The notes: generated from the sequence alone by a model not told the origin. DNA of 64,000 nt from Streptomyces mirabilis (GCF_039503195.1 NZ_JBCJKP010000001.1:4588001-4652000); one strand, 5' to 3'; counted from the first letter of the stretch, positions 42,843 to 51,792 are shown. Numbers and translations: made by a program.

Positions 42843-43727
42843 TCACGGTGATATCCCCTGCTGGCGCTGCTCGTCGGCGGCCCCGCCGGCCCCCACGAGC
42901 CCCGTACTCACACCCTTGAGCCGCGGCTCGAACCGCCGCATCTCCCGCTGTCCGACCGCCCCGATGATCCCGGGGAGGTAGCCCCGGACGCCCTGCATCC
43001 CGCGCAGCCACCACTGTGCGTACACATGACTGGACCGCCGCTCGATCCCCGCGACGATGCGGTCGACGGCCGGCCCCAGCGGATACGTCTTGTTGGACGG
43101 CCACGGCAGCCGCTGCCTCAACTCCCGCATCACCTCGTCCTGATCGGCCCCGCGCACCATGTCGGTGTCGGTCCAGGACAGGTAACCGACCCCGACCCGT
43201 ACGCCCTTGTGGCCGACCTCGGCACGCAGGCTGTGCGCGTACGCCTCCACGCCCGACTTGGACGCGCAGTACGCCGTCATCATCGGCGCCGGGGTGATGG
43301 CCGCGAGCGAGGCGATCTGCAGCAGATACCCCCGGCTCTCCATGAGCACGGGCAGGAACGCCCGCGCGGTGACCGCCGATCCGATCAGGTTGACCTCGAT
43401 GACCCGCCGCCAGGCGACGGGATCGGACTCGACGAAGGGACCGCCGTTCGCCACACCGGCGTTGGCGACGACGATGTCGACCTTCCCGAACCGTTCCTTC
43501 ACCTCGGCCGCGACCTGGGCCATCGCCTCGTGGTCGGTGACATCGGCGTGCCAGAAGCCGCTTTCGCCGTGCAGGCGGTCCGAGACCTGCTTGAGCGCGT
43601 CCGGCTCCAGGCCGACCAGCGCGACCTTGGCACCGCGCGCGGAGAGCTTGCGGGCGAGGAGTTCGCCGACGCCCCGCGCGGCCCCCGTGACGACCGCGAC
43701 CTGCCCTTCCAGGCTCACCTTGCTCAT
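42843..43727 (-). CDS. Short-chain dehydrogenase/reductase
   Basis: A 294-aa classical SDR. NAD(P)-binding TGAARGVG (residues 14-21), the NAGV motif after VVAN, a catalytic Ser in IASLAAITPAPMMTAYCASK and the YxxxK pair are all present. The C-terminal extension (RGMQGVRGYLPGIIGAVGQR) is characteristic of SDRs encoded with flavin monooxygenases in actinobacteria. ATG 43727 overlaps the stop of the hydrolase gene, making it the third gene of a BVMO-hydrolase-SDR operon. It probably oxidises or reduces an alcohol or ketone in the same pathway. Confidence 0.9.
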   Translation of the reverse strand: MSKVSLEGQVAVVTGAARGVGELLARKLSARGAKVALVGLEPDALKQVSDRLHGESGFWHADVTDHEAMAQVAAEVKERFGKVDIVVANAGVANGGPFVESDPVAWRRVIEVNLIGSAVTARAFLPVLMESRGYLLQIASLAAITPAPMMTAYCASKSGVEAYAHSLRAEVGHKGVRVGVGYLSWTDTDMVRGADQDEVMRELRQRLPWPSNKTYPLGPAVDRIVAGIERRSSHVYAQWWLRGMQGVRGYLPGIIGAVGQREMRRFEPRLKGVSTGLVGAGGAADEQRQQGISP

Positions 43728-44653
43728 GCGCTGCCCTCCTTGATCTCTGCGTAGGTGGAGACGAGTTCGCGTATGCGGGCGGTGACCATTTCCGGCGCCT
43801 CCACCGGTGTCATGTGCCCGAGCCCGGTCAGTTCGGTGACGCCGACACAGTTCGGCAGGGTCGCGACCAGGGCGCGCGCGTGCACCACGGGCGTCAGCCG
43901 GTCCGCCGTACCCACCACCACGGCCGTCGGCACCGTCAACGCCCGGACGCCGTGGTCGAGATCGAGCAGGTCGAGCACCTTCGACCAGGCGTGTCGCACC
44001 GTGCGCGGACAGGCGTGCACGATCCGCGCGCACGCCTCCACCATGCCCGGTGACGAACCGGCGCCCATGGTCGCGTACTTGAGGATCCGCCGGGCGAGCG
44101 GTGTGACGGGCCCGAGCGGCGCGGCCGACCCGAGGATCCTCTTGGTCACCTGGGTCCGCAGCCACCCGGCCGGCATCGGCACCACCCGCGCCTCGGCCAC
44201 CAGCCGCGAACTGCCCGTGCTGCACAGCAGGGCCGCCACCGCGTGCTCCTGGAAACGCGGCCGCGCCGAGGCCGCCATCAGCGTCATCCCGCCCATGGAG
44301 TGCCCGACGAGCACGGCCTTCTCGCCGGGCGCGAGCGTGGCCGCGAGCACGGCTTCCAGGTCGTCGGCGAGCGCGTCCGCGGTGCACGTCTCGCTCGCGG
44401 GACTGCGGCCGTGCCCGCGCTGGTCGTACGCGATCACCCGGTGATCGACGGCGAGGTCCCGTATCTGCGCCGCCCAGAAGGCGGTCGAACAGGTCCAGCC
44501 GTGCGCGAGGACGACGACGGGCGCGGCCGGGTTGTCCTCGGGTCCGTGCACCTCCACGTGCAACCGGGCGCCGTCGGCGGAGACGGCGGTCAGTTCGCGC
44601 GCGGGCGCGGGCGGCGCGTACGCCCCGTGCTCCACCTGCGTCAGTCGACTCAC
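43724..44653 (-). CDS. Alpha/beta-fold hydrolase
   Basis: A 309-aa alpha/beta hydrolase. The oxyanion region is VLAHGWTCST, the nucleophile elbow is GHSMGG (Ser119), and the acidic and His residues lie in VVGTADRLTP and GLGHMTPVE. In this operon it could hydrolyse the ester produced by the Baeyer-Villiger monooxygenase. It overlaps both neighbours by 4 bp (ATGA), so all three are translated together. Confidence 0.88.
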   Translation of the reverse strand: MSRLTQVEHGAYAPPAPARELTAVSADGARLHVEVHGPEDNPAAPVVVLAHGWTCSTAFWAAQIRDLAVDHRVIAYDQRGHGRSPASETCTADALADDLEAVLAATLAPGEKAVLVGHSMGGMTLMAASARPRFQEHAVAALLCSTGSSRLVAEARVVPMPAGWLRTQVTKRILGSAAPLGPVTPLARRILKYATMGAGSSPGMVEACARIVHACPRTVRHAWSKVLDLLDLDHGVRALTVPTAVVVGTADRLTPVVHARALVATLPNCVGVTELTGLGHMTPVEAPEMVTARIRELVSTYAEIKEGSA

Positions 44654-46263
44654 GCTCCCGCCTCCACCTTCTTGGTGCCCTTTGTGCCGGAGTTCTTGGT
44701 GCGCGACTCGGGCGTGCTCGGCTCGGCTGTGCTCGGTTCGGTTGCACTCGGTTCGGTTGCACTCGGTTCGGTTGCGCTCGACTTGGGGGCGCGCAGCACC
44801 TCGTACTCTCCCAGGTCCACCCGCCGGGTGGCGCTACGGAACTCGGTCGTCGTGCCGGGCCAGATGGTGGTGTTGCGGCCGTTCGCGTCGAGGTACCAGC
44901 TGGTGCAGCCGCCGGTGTTCCACACCGTGCGCAGCATCCGCTTCTGGACCTTGTCGTTCCAGCCCTCCACGGCGGCGGGGCGGGCGTCGAGAGCCGCGCG
45001 TCCGCCCAGGACGTCCAACTGCCGCACATAGTCGGCCATGTAGTTCAGCTGGGACTCGATCATCAGGATCATGCTGGAGTTCCCGAGCCCGGTGTTCGGA
45101 CCGATGATCGTCATCCAGTTGGGGAACCCCGCCGCGGTGGCCCCGCGCAGCGACTTCATGCCGCCGCGCCACACCTCCGCGAGCGTCCTGCCCTCCGTGC
45201 CGACGACCCGGTCCGCGATCGGCATGTCGGTGACGTGGAAGCCCGTACCGAAGATGATCGCGTCGACCTCGGCCGTGCTGCCGTCGGCGGCGACGAGCGT
45301 GGAGCCGTCGATCTTGGCGAGCCCGGAGGCCACGACGTCGACGTTGGCCCGGGTGAGCGCCGGATAGTAGGTGTTGGAGAGCAGGATCCGCTTGCACCCG
45401 ATCCGGTAGTCGGGGGTCAACTTGGCCCGCAGCGCCGGATCCTGGACGGCCCGTGCCATGTTCCGCCTGGCCAGCCGCTCGACGAGGCCGAGTTCGTCGG
45501 GACGCTTCGTGAACGCCTGGACCTGCAGCTCCCTGATCCCCCACAGCAGTCCGCGCCGGGCCTGTGTGGTGAAAGGCAGCTGCTGGTGCAGCCACCGTTC
45601 GGCGCCGGTGATGGCCCGGTCGACGCGGGGCATCACCCACGGCGGCGTGCGCTGGAAGAGGGTCAGCCGGGACACGTCGGGCTGAATGGCGGGCACGATC
45701 TGGATGGCGGAGGCGCCCGTGCCGATCATGGCGACGCGCTTGCCGCGCAGGTCGTAGTCGTGGTCCCAGCGGGCCGAGTGGAAGACCTTGCCGGGGAAGG
45801 AGTCGATCCCCGGTATGTCGGGGATCTTGGGATCGGAGAGCGGTCCGGTCGCGGACACGACGACGTCGGCGGTGAGGAAGCCACGGCTGGTCTCGATCCC
45901 CCACCGGAGCTTCTCCTGGTCCCACGTCATCATCTTCACCTCGGAGTCGAAGCGCAGATGCGGGCGCAGCCCGAAGACGTCGGTGACGTGCTCCAGGTAG
46001 GCCCGGATGTGCTCCTGCCCCGAGAAGGTGCGCGGCCAGTCGGGGTGGGGCGCGAACGAGAACGAGTACAGGTGCGAGGGCACGTCACAGGCGCACCCCG
46101 GGTAACTGTTGTCCCGCCACGTACCCCCGACGCTTCCGGCCCGTTCCAGGACGACGAAGTCGGTGATCCCTTCGCGGCGCAGCCGCACCGCGGCCCCCAG
46201 ACCGCCGAACCCGGACCCGATCACCGCGACGCGCACATGCTCGTGCTCGGTCATCCCGACCAT
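44650..46263 (-). CDS. Flavin-containing Baeyer-Villiger-type monooxygenase
   Basis: A 537-aa FAD/NADPH monooxygenase that inserts oxygen next to a ketone. FAD binding uses AVIGSGFGG (residues 13-21). The Baeyer-Villiger fingerprint FxGxxxHxxxWD is present as FPGKVFHSARWD, and the NADPH Rossmann motif is MIGTGASAIQ. The C-terminus carries about five copies of a SATEP/STPES-type repeat and a Lys-rich end, probably disordered. ATG 46263 is preferred because GGGAGG lies 6 nt upstream; ATG 46254 is the alternative. First gene of the operon, divergent from the MerR gene. Confidence 0.9.
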   Translation of the reverse strand: MVGMTEHEHVRVAVIGSGFGGLGAAVRLRREGITDFVVLERAGSVGGTWRDNSYPGCACDVPSHLYSFSFAPHPDWPRTFSGQEHIRAYLEHVTDVFGLRPHLRFDSEVKMMTWDQEKLRWGIETSRGFLTADVVVSATGPLSDPKIPDIPGIDSFPGKVFHSARWDHDYDLRGKRVAMIGTGASAIQIVPAIQPDVSRLTLFQRTPPWVMPRVDRAITGAERWLHQQLPFTTQARRGLLWGIRELQVQAFTKRPDELGLVERLARRNMARAVQDPALRAKLTPDYRIGCKRILLSNTYYPALTRANVDVVASGLAKIDGSTLVAADGSTAEVDAIIFGTGFHVTDMPIADRVVGTEGRTLAEVWRGGMKSLRGATAAGFPNWMTIIGPNTGLGNSSMILMIESQLNYMADYVRQLDVLGGRAALDARPAAVEGWNDKVQKRMLRTVWNTGGCTSWYLDANGRNTTIWPGTTTEFRSATRRVDLGEYEVLRAPKSSATEPSATEPSATEPSTAEPSTPESRTKNSGTKGTKKVEAGA

Positions 46264-46290
46264 CCCACGCCTCCCTAGCCGCCCGACTCT

Positions 46291-46306
46291 GCCAGTGAAC
46301 ACTGGC
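46291..46306. promoter_or_regulatory. Inverted repeat between the BVMO operon and the merR gene
   Basis: GCCAGTG-AA-CACTGGC has 7-bp arms and lies 28 bp from the BVMO start, in the 128-bp divergent promoter region. It is a candidate operator for the divergent MerR-type regulator. Confidence 0.5.
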
Positions 46307-46391
46307 GCAATGGGAGCGTAGAGCAGCTCCGTACTGATGGGTAGGCTTGCGACCACGAAAGTTACCGACGGTACGACGTAGGGTTTCGCAC

Positions 46392-47042
46392 GTGGCGGAG
46401 AAGCGTGAGTACCGGATGGAGGAGCTGGCCAAGGAGGCCGGCATCACCGTGCGCACCCTGCGCTTCTACCGGGAACGCAAGCTGATACCGCCGCCCCGAC
46501 GCGAGGGCCGTATCGCCTGGTACGACCACACACACCTGGCCCGCCTGCGCACGATCTCGGCGCTGCTCGAACGCGGCCACACGCTCAACGGCATCGCGGA
46601 GCTGGCCGAGGCCTTCGACCACGGCCGTGACGTCGGTGAACTCCTCGGCCTGGGCGAGCCCACCGAGGAGACCCCCGTCCGCCTCTCCCCCGAGGAACTC
46701 GCCGACGTCTTCGCCGGCCAGGCCACCCCGGAGAACCTCGCCGCGGCCCTCGACCTCGGCTATCTCGGCACCGACGGCGGCGAGATCGTCCACATCAGCC
46801 GCCGCCTGCTCGACGTCTCGGCGGCCCTGGTCCGCGAGGGCATCCCCCTGGCCGACGTCCTCACCGCCGCCCGCCGCGTCCGCGACCACGCCGACGCCCT
46901 CGCCGACCTCTTCGCCGGCATCGTCCTCACGGAGAACCGCACCACCGAAGACCTCAAACGCCTGCGCCCCCTGGCGAAGAGCGTGGTGGAGGCCGAACTG
47001 TCGATGGCTCTGGACCGGCGGCTGCGGGACTACAACTCGTAG
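46392..47042 (+). CDS. MerR-family transcriptional regulator
   Basis: A 216-aa regulator whose N-terminal winged helix reads YRMEELAKEAGITVRTLRFY, RERKLIPPPRREGRIAWYD and LARLRTISALLERGHTLNGI. The C-terminal ~130 residues form a helical ligand-binding domain without Cys, so it senses an organic compound rather than a metal. GTG 46392 is used because it directly precedes the conserved part; an upstream in-frame start at 46347 lies in the promoter region. It is divergent from the BVMO operon, which it probably controls. Confidence 0.88.
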   Translation: MAEKREYRMEELAKEAGITVRTLRFYRERKLIPPPRREGRIAWYDHTHLARLRTISALLERGHTLNGIAELAEAFDHGRDVGELLGLGEPTEETPVRLSPEELADVFAGQATPENLAAALDLGYLGTDGGEIVHISRRLLDVSAALVREGIPLADVLTAARRVRDHADALADLFAGIVLTENRTTEDLKRLRPLAKSVVEAELSMALDRRLRDYNS

Positions 47043-47090
47043 ACGGCCGTCACCGGCGGCTGCGGGACTACAACTCGTAGACGACCGTCA
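47015..47090. repeat. 38-bp tandem duplication at convergent gene ends
   Basis: Two copies of a 38-bp unit, 47015-47052 and 47053-47090, differ at one base. The unit contains the last codons and stop of merR on one strand and, read the other way, the last codons of the exodeoxyribonuclease gene (PVTVVYEL). Because of this each gene has its own stop and a second pseudo-terminus follows. Confidence 0.85.
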
Positions 47091-47871
47091 CCGGCGCATG
47101 GTCGGACCAGCGCTCCGCGTGCGTCGCCGCCCGCTCCACGAACCCCTTCACGGCCTTGCCCGCGAGCCCCGGCGTCGAGACGTGGTAGTCGATGCGCCAT
47201 CCGCTGTCGTTGTCGAAGGCCCGTCCCCGGTACGACCACCACGAGTACGGCCCCTCGACGTCCGGGTGCAGTGCCCGTACGACGTCGACGTACCCGCCGT
47301 CGTCCGCGTCCAGGACCCGTCCCAGCCACTCGCGCTCCTCGGGCAGGAAGCCGGAGTTCTTCTTGTTGGCACGCCAGTTCTTGAGGTCGGCCTCCTGGTG
47401 GGCGATGTTCCAGTCGCCGCAGACGACGACCTCGCGCCCATCGGCGGCGGCGCGCTCACGCAGCTCCTTCAGGTGGGCGAGGAACTCGTCCATGAACCGG
47501 ACCTTCTCGTCCTGCCGTTCGGTTCCGACCTCGCCGGACGGCAGGTAGAGGCTGGCGACGGTGACACCGGGCAGGTCGGCCTCGACGTAGCGTCCACCGG
47601 AGTCGAACTCCTCGGACCCGAACCCGATCCGTACCCGGTCGGGCTCGCGCCGGGTGTACAGGGAGACGCCCGCGCGCCCCTTGGCCGCCGCGGGGGCGTG
47701 CACGACGTGCCACCCCACCGGCGCCCGCACCTCCTCGGGCAGCTGCCCGGGCTCGGCCCGCACCTCCTGAAGGCACAGCACGTCCGCGGAGGTCTCCGCG
47801 AGCCACTCCACGAAGCCCTTCTTCGCGGCGGCCCGGAGCCCGTTCACATTCACCGAGGTAACAGTCAGCAC
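47068..47871 (-). CDS. xthA: Exodeoxyribonuclease III / AP endonuclease family protein
   Basis: A 267-aa member of the exonuclease III (XthA) branch of the EEP superfamily, which cleaves at abasic sites and trims 3' ends in base-excision repair. Motifs are SVNVNGLRAA, LQEVRAE (Glu metal ligand), VVCGDWNIAH (Asp/Asn), NSGFLPEEREWL, WWSYRGRAFDNDSGWRIDY and SDHAPVTV (catalytic Asp-His). GTG 47871 matches the family N-terminus (LTVTSVNVNG); longer frames add unrelated residues. It converges on merR. Confidence 0.92.
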   Translation of the reverse strand: MLTVTSVNVNGLRAAAKKGFVEWLAETSADVLCLQEVRAEPGQLPEEVRAPVGWHVVHAPAAAKGRAGVSLYTRREPDRVRIGFGSEEFDSGGRYVEADLPGVTVASLYLPSGEVGTERQDEKVRFMDEFLAHLKELRERAAADGREVVVCGDWNIAHQEADLKNWRANKKNSGFLPEEREWLGRVLDADDGGYVDVVRALHPDVEGPYSWWSYRGRAFDNDSGWRIDYHVSTPGLAGKAVKGFVERAATHAERWSDHAPVTVVYEL

Positions 47872-47929
47872 CCGGGCACGATACTTAATCCATTCCACCC
47901 AGCGGGCGCATAGATGTACAATACCTCGC

Positions 47930-48415
47930 ATGAGTATCCGCCCGGTCCCGTACGACCACCCCGACGCCGTCAAACTGAACGACCAAGTGCAGGCCGAATA
48001 CGCCGAGCGCTACGGCGATGAGGGTGATGTCACACCGCTCGAGGCGTCGATGTTCAAGCCGCCGCTCGGCCTGTACCTCCTCGCCTACGACGAGCGGGAC
48101 CGCCCGATCGCGTCCGGCGGCTGGCGCGGCCAGGACAGGAACGACGAGGGGTACGCGGACGGCGACGCCGAGCTCAAGCGCATGTACGTGACCCCGGAGG
48201 CCCGCGGTCTCGGCCTCGCCCGCCGCATCCTGGCCGCCCTGGAGGACGACGCCCGCGCGGCCGGTCGCACCCGCATGGTCCTGGAGACCGGCGCCAAGCA
48301 GCCCGAGGCGGTCGCCCTCTACCTCTCCAGCGGCTACGAGCCCTGTGCCAAGTTCGGCTACTACCGCTTCCACGAACTGAGCCTCTGCTACGCCAAGCCG
48401 CTGACCATTCAGTGA
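47930..48415 (+). CDS. GNAT family N-acetyltransferase
   Basis: A 161-aa acetyltransferase with a full GNAT fold. The acetyl-CoA loop is VTPEARGLGLARRIL, preceded by AELKRMYV and followed by MVLETGAKQPEAVALYLSSG. It is divergent from the xthA gene with a 58-bp gap. Substrate unknown. A terminator follows at 48441-48472. Confidence 0.88.
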   Translation: MSIRPVPYDHPDAVKLNDQVQAEYAERYGDEGDVTPLEASMFKPPLGLYLLAYDERDRPIASGGWRGQDRNDEGYADGDAELKRMYVTPEARGLGLARRILAALEDDARAAGRTRMVLETGAKQPEAVALYLSSGYEPCAKFGYYRFHELSLCYAKPLTIQ

Positions 48416-48440
48416 ACGAGAGAGTGCGGCCGAACAGGCA

Positions 48441-48472
48441 AGAACCCCGCCGGACGAATCCGACGGGGTTCT
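48441..48472. terminator. Terminator between the GNAT gene and tRNA-Ala
   Basis: The outer stem AGAACCCCG/CGGGGTTCT with an inner CGGA/TCCG and loop CGAA gives a long hairpin between the convergent GNAT and tRNA genes. It can serve both. Confidence 0.85.
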
Positions 48473-48481
48473 GAATTGCAG

Positions 48482-48555
48482 TGGACCTGAGGGGATTTGA
48501 ACCCCTGGCCCCCTCGATGCGAACGAGGTGCGCTACCGGACTGCGCCACAGGCCC
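48482..48555 (-). tRNA. tRNA-Ala(CGC)
   Basis: A 74-nt tRNA on the minus strand with 5' acceptor GGGCCTG pairing with CAGGTCC and discriminator A. The third pair is G3-U70, the alanine identity element. The anticodon loop TTCGCAT gives anticodon CGC, reading GCG. The T arm is GGGGTTCAAATCCCC. CCA is not encoded. All stems are complete. Confidence 0.95.
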
Positions 48556-48640
48556 TTGCAACGAGTGAAACTCTAGCATCCCCGTCGGGGTGCTTGGAAA
48601 TCCGTTCCTGGCAGGTCAGCCGGGGCTCCCGAGCGCCTGG

Positions 48641-49915
48641 TCATTCGTTGGCGGCGCGCGGCCGTTCGCCGTCCTCGTACTGGTCAAACAGCGGAGTGCG
48701 ACCGCGCTCACGGGCCCGCCGGGCGGACGCGGCGCGCCGGGCGTCACTGCGACCGTCGTCGGCGACCTCGGCCGTCTCGGCGGCTTCGTGGCCCTCCTCG
48801 GCGGCGGGCTCCGCCTCCGGCTCGCTCGGCTCGGCGGCGCTGGAGCGCGCCGAACTCCACGCGTCCGGCGCCCCCAGATCGACACTGGAGGTGGCCCGGG
48901 GCGCGACCGGCGCGGTCACGTACGTAGGCAGCGGAACCGGCACCGGATCCCAGCTGTCACCCCGGCCGGGGCCCCGCTGACGCTCACGCTGCTGGTCGAC
49001 CCACTCGGCGTGGTCGGTCTGCTCGACGAGGGCGCGGCGGTCGGCCGCGAGCGCGGACAGACCGGGGTCGGTCTCCGGCTCGGGGCTGTCGTCGGGCTCG
49101 TCGGCACCGGGGTCGAGGGTGGGCCGCCGGCGCGGCTGCCGCTCCCTGAGCCGCTGCGCCGCGGCCTCGGCCCGGCGGCGGTCCATGGTGTACGTGAAGC
49201 GGCGTCGCTCCTGGGCGCGCAGGTACACGATGTACGAGCTCAGCATCACGGCGGGCACGCCGGGCGCCCACAGGAACGCGAGTCCCCCGACGGCCGCCAC
49301 GATCGCGCCGAGCGTGAAGGCGAGGAAGAGCATCACGGTCGTACGCCGTCGGCGCGCGAGCACCTTCGAGCGCCGCGCGCGCGCTGCGGCCTCCGCCGCG
49401 GAGGCCCGCCGAGCGGCCGGAACCCTGGAGGGCCGGGAGTTGGCCGAACCCGATCCTGAATCCGATCCCGCGCCAGATCCCGGGCCCGATCCCGAGTTCG
49501 GCTCGGGTTGGGCCGACTGCTGCGGCACCGCCCGGCCGGCGGCCGGGGAACCCTGTGGGGCACCCTGCCGGGCGGCGGCCTGGGGCGCCTGCTGCGGTTC
49601 GGGCTGGGCGGGCGGCGGGAGTTGGGCCTTGGTCTGCTGCCGGACCGGAGGCATGGCGAAGGCCCGGACGTCCACCGAATCGGTGACGGCGCCCGGCTCG
49701 GCGCTGGGCTCCCCCTCTTCGGCGGAGCGCGCCCGCAGGTCCTTGGCGTACCGGCGCTCCATTCCCGCCCGTCCGGACAGCAGCCGGATGGCGGTGCTGA
49801 AGCGTTCCGTCGGACGGGCTTCGTTCAGCTCGTCCTGCCTACGGAGCCACATCGGCACCAAGTAGGCGGCCCAGGCCCCGACGATGACTGCGTAGATGAG
49901 GCCGCTGCTGCTCAC
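48641..49915 (-). CDS. sepX: Membrane protein SepX (GlpR-like) for division and hyphal compartmentalisation
   Basis: A 424-aa actinobacterial membrane protein. The N-terminus MSSSGLIYAVIVGAWAAYLV forms the first membrane segment, followed by PMWLRRQDELNEARPTERFS, which is strongly conserved in the family. A Pro/Gln/Gly/Ser-rich stretch (about 100-175) leads to two central membrane segments (VMLFLAFTLGAIVAAVGGLA, PAVMLSSYIVYL) and a charged C-terminus. SepX is required for normal septation and sporulation in Streptomyces, and its corynebacterial relative GlpR is the membrane receptor of gephyrin-like Glp. The glp gene four genes upstream supports this assignment. The start is GTG 49915. Confidence 0.8.
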   Translation of the reverse strand: MSSSGLIYAVIVGAWAAYLVPMWLRRQDELNEARPTERFSTAIRLLSGRAGMERRYAKDLRARSAEEGEPSAEPGAVTDSVDVRAFAMPPVRQQTKAQLPPPAQPEPQQAPQAAARQGAPQGSPAAGRAVPQQSAQPEPNSGSGPGSGAGSDSGSGSANSRPSRVPAARRASAAEAAARARRSKVLARRRRTTVMLFLAFTLGAIVAAVGGLAFLWAPGVPAVMLSSYIVYLRAQERRRFTYTMDRRRAEAAAQRLRERQPRRRPTLDPGADEPDDSPEPETDPGLSALAADRRALVEQTDHAEWVDQQRERQRGPGRGDSWDPVPVPLPTYVTAPVAPRATSSVDLGAPDAWSSARSSAAEPSEPEAEPAAEEGHEAAETAEVADDGRSDARRAASARRARERGRTPLFDQYEDGERPRAANE

Positions 49916-50092
49916 GTCTCACACGGTAGAGGGGTTTGCATGAGGCCATCTGCCAATTCGGCCGGTGTGTCGCACGATCCGGCTGATATTTCGAGCTTTT
50001 TTTGTGACCGATGCGATCAGCAGGCCGCAGGGAGCGCGAATTTAATGCCCCGAGCCGATCACGCACCGATCAATTTCGAACATACATTTCAT

Positions 50093-50716
50093 TTACTGAG
50101 TGCCGGGCTTGCTCTGGTTCTCCGAACGGGCCTGCATCGATCGTGCCCGCCGCCAACGCCCCAACAACCCCTCCGGCACCTCTTCCGCGGTGAGCGCGAA
50201 GACGAGATGGTCCCGCCAGGCCCCGTCGATGTGCAGATAGCGCGGCCTGAGCCCTTCCTCGCGGAATCCGAGTTTCTCCACCACCCGGCGGCTCGGCCCG
50301 TTCTCCGGGCGAATGCAGACTTCGATGCGGTGCAGTCCGACCGTGCGGAAGCAGTGGTCGGTCACCATCGCCACGGCCGTCGGCATCACTCCGCGCCCCG
50401 CCACCGACTGGTCCACCCAGTAGCCGATGTGCCCGGAGCACATCGATCCCCAGGTGATCCCGGCGACGGTCAGCTGCCCGACCAGACGGCCCTGGTACTC
50501 GATGACGAAGGGCAGCATCCGGCCCGCGTTGGCCTCGGCGCGCAGATGCCGGACCATCTGACGGTAGGTCGGCCGGTGCGCTATCGGACCGCTGGGCGTG
50601 GGGGGCGGAATCGTCGCCTCCCAGGGCCGCAGCCAGTCCCGGTTGCGCCGGTTCACCTCGCGCCAGGCCCGCTGGTCGCGCACCTTTATCGGCCGAAGGA
50701 CGACATCGCCGTCCAC
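50093..50716 (-). CDS. GNAT N-acetyltransferase (RimJ/RimL type)
   Basis: A 207-aa RimJ-like acetyltransferase. It begins VVLRPIKVRDQRAWREVNRR, has GQLTVAGITWGSMCSGHIGY and the acetyl-CoA motif VAGRGVMPTAVAM, and ends in a basic tail. Relatives acetylate N-termini of ribosomal proteins. GTG 50716 is the only conventional start, yet the frame is open upstream and reads [10 protein letters not shown] just before it. This resembles the family N-terminus and overlaps the mog stop, so a CTG at 50749 may be the real start. It belongs to the galU-glp-moaC-mog-rimJ-sepX row. Confidence 0.85.
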   Translation of the reverse strand: MDGDVVLRPIKVRDQRAWREVNRRNRDWLRPWEATIPPPTPSGPIAHRPTYRQMVRHLRAEANAGRMLPFVIEYQGRLVGQLTVAGITWGSMCSGHIGYWVDQSVAGRGVMPTAVAMVTDHCFRTVGLHRIEVCIRPENGPSRRVVEKLGFREEGLRPRYLHIDGAWRDHLVFALTAEEVPEGLLGRWRRARSMQARSENQSKPGTQ

Positions 50717-50742
50717 CAGCTCGACGGGCCAGGATGGGCTGT

Positions 50743-51255
50743 TCAGCTCGCACCCCCACTGCCGCTGGGTCTGAGGTGGTCGCCGCCACGGATCTGGTCG
50801 ACGGCGTGGATCAGAAGGGGCTCCAGAACGGCCAGGCCGTCCTTCACCCCGCCGGTGGAACCCGGCAGGTTGACGATCAACGTCCGTCCCGCGACTCCGG
50901 CGAGCCCCCGGGACAGCGCCGCCGTGGGCACCTTCTCTCTCCCCAACGCCCTGATGGCCTCGGGAATGCCCGGCACCTCGTGATCGAGTACGCGCCGGGT
51001 CGCCTCGGGCGTCCGGTCGGTGGGCGAGATCCCCGTACCGCCCGTCGTCACGATCACGTCGTACCCGGCGTCGACGCCCGCGCGCAGTGCCGCTTCCACG
51101 GGGTCGCCGTCCGGCACCACCCGGGGGCCGTCGACCTCGAAGCCGTACGCCGTGAGCCCCTCGGCGATCAGGGGGCCGCCCCTGTCCTCGTAGACCCCCG
51201 CGGCGGCTCTGTTCGAGGCCGTGACCACGAGCGCGCGGTAGGACGGTGCCGTCAT
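50743..51255 (-). CDS. MogA/MoaB family molybdopterin adenylyltransferase
   Basis: A 170-aa protein of the MoCF_biosynth fold. [18 protein letters not shown] is the nucleotide/molybdopterin loop, and [20 protein letters not shown] and [14 protein letters not shown] complete the active site. It adenylates molybdopterin before metal insertion. It overlaps moaC by 4 bp (ATGA). A PARTNER-type gephyrin-like gene (glp) and moaC lie next to it. Confidence 0.9.
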   Translation of the reverse strand: MTAPSYRALVVTASNRAAAGVYEDRGGPLIAEGLTAYGFEVDGPRVVPDGDPVEAALRAGVDAGYDVIVTTGGTGISPTDRTPEATRRVLDHEVPGIPEAIRALGREKVPTAALSRGLAGVAGRTLIVNLPGSTGGVKDGLAVLEPLLIHAVDQIRGGDHLRPSGSGGAS

Positions 51256-51731
51256 GTCCGGCTCCAGTCGCCCGACTTTCCGCCCGTCTTCTCTTCCACC
51301 CGTACGTCCGTGATGACCGCCCCCTTGTCGACCGCCTTGACCATGTCGATCACGGTGAGGGCCGCCACGCTGACCGCGGTGAGGGCCTCCATCTCGACGC
51401 CCGTACGGTCGGTGGTCTTCACGGTGGCGAGGATCTCGACGGCGTCGTCCGCGACCGACAGATCAAGCTTGACACCCGAGACCGACAACGGGTGACAGAG
51501 CGGGATCAGATCCGGGGTGCGCTTGGCGCCCATGATGCCCGCGATGCGCGCGGTGGCCAGGGCGTCGCCCTTGGGGACGCCCTCACCGCGCAGCAGTTCG
51601 ATCACACGGGGCGAGACCAGGACACGGCCGCTGGCGCGGGCGGTGCGCGCGGTCACGTCCTTCCCAGAGACGTCGACCATACGGGCGGCGCCCGCCTCGT
51701 CGATGTGGGTCAGTCGGTCCTGCGTACTCAT
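51252..51731 (-). CDS. moaC: Cyclic pyranopterin monophosphate synthase MoaC
   Basis: A 159-aa MoaC. It converts 3',8-cyclo-GTP to cyclic pyranopterin monophosphate, the first molybdenum-cofactor intermediate. Motifs are [51 protein letters not shown] and [20 protein letters not shown] with the catalytic Lys in the last part. ATG 51731; coupled to mog by overlap; 61 bp after glp. Confidence 0.95.
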   Translation of the reverse strand: MSTQDRLTHIDEAGAARMVDVSGKDVTARTARASGRVLVSPRVIELLRGEGVPKGDALATARIAGIMGAKRTPDLIPLCHPLSVSGVKLDLSVADDAVEILATVKTTDRTGVEMEALTAVSVAALTVIDMVKAVDKGAVITDVRVEEKTGGKSGDWSRT

Positions 51732-51792
51732 GTCTGCGCGGCGCTCCCGGTCGGGCCTCTTGTGCGCGACACGGTACCGCCACTCGGGGCAC

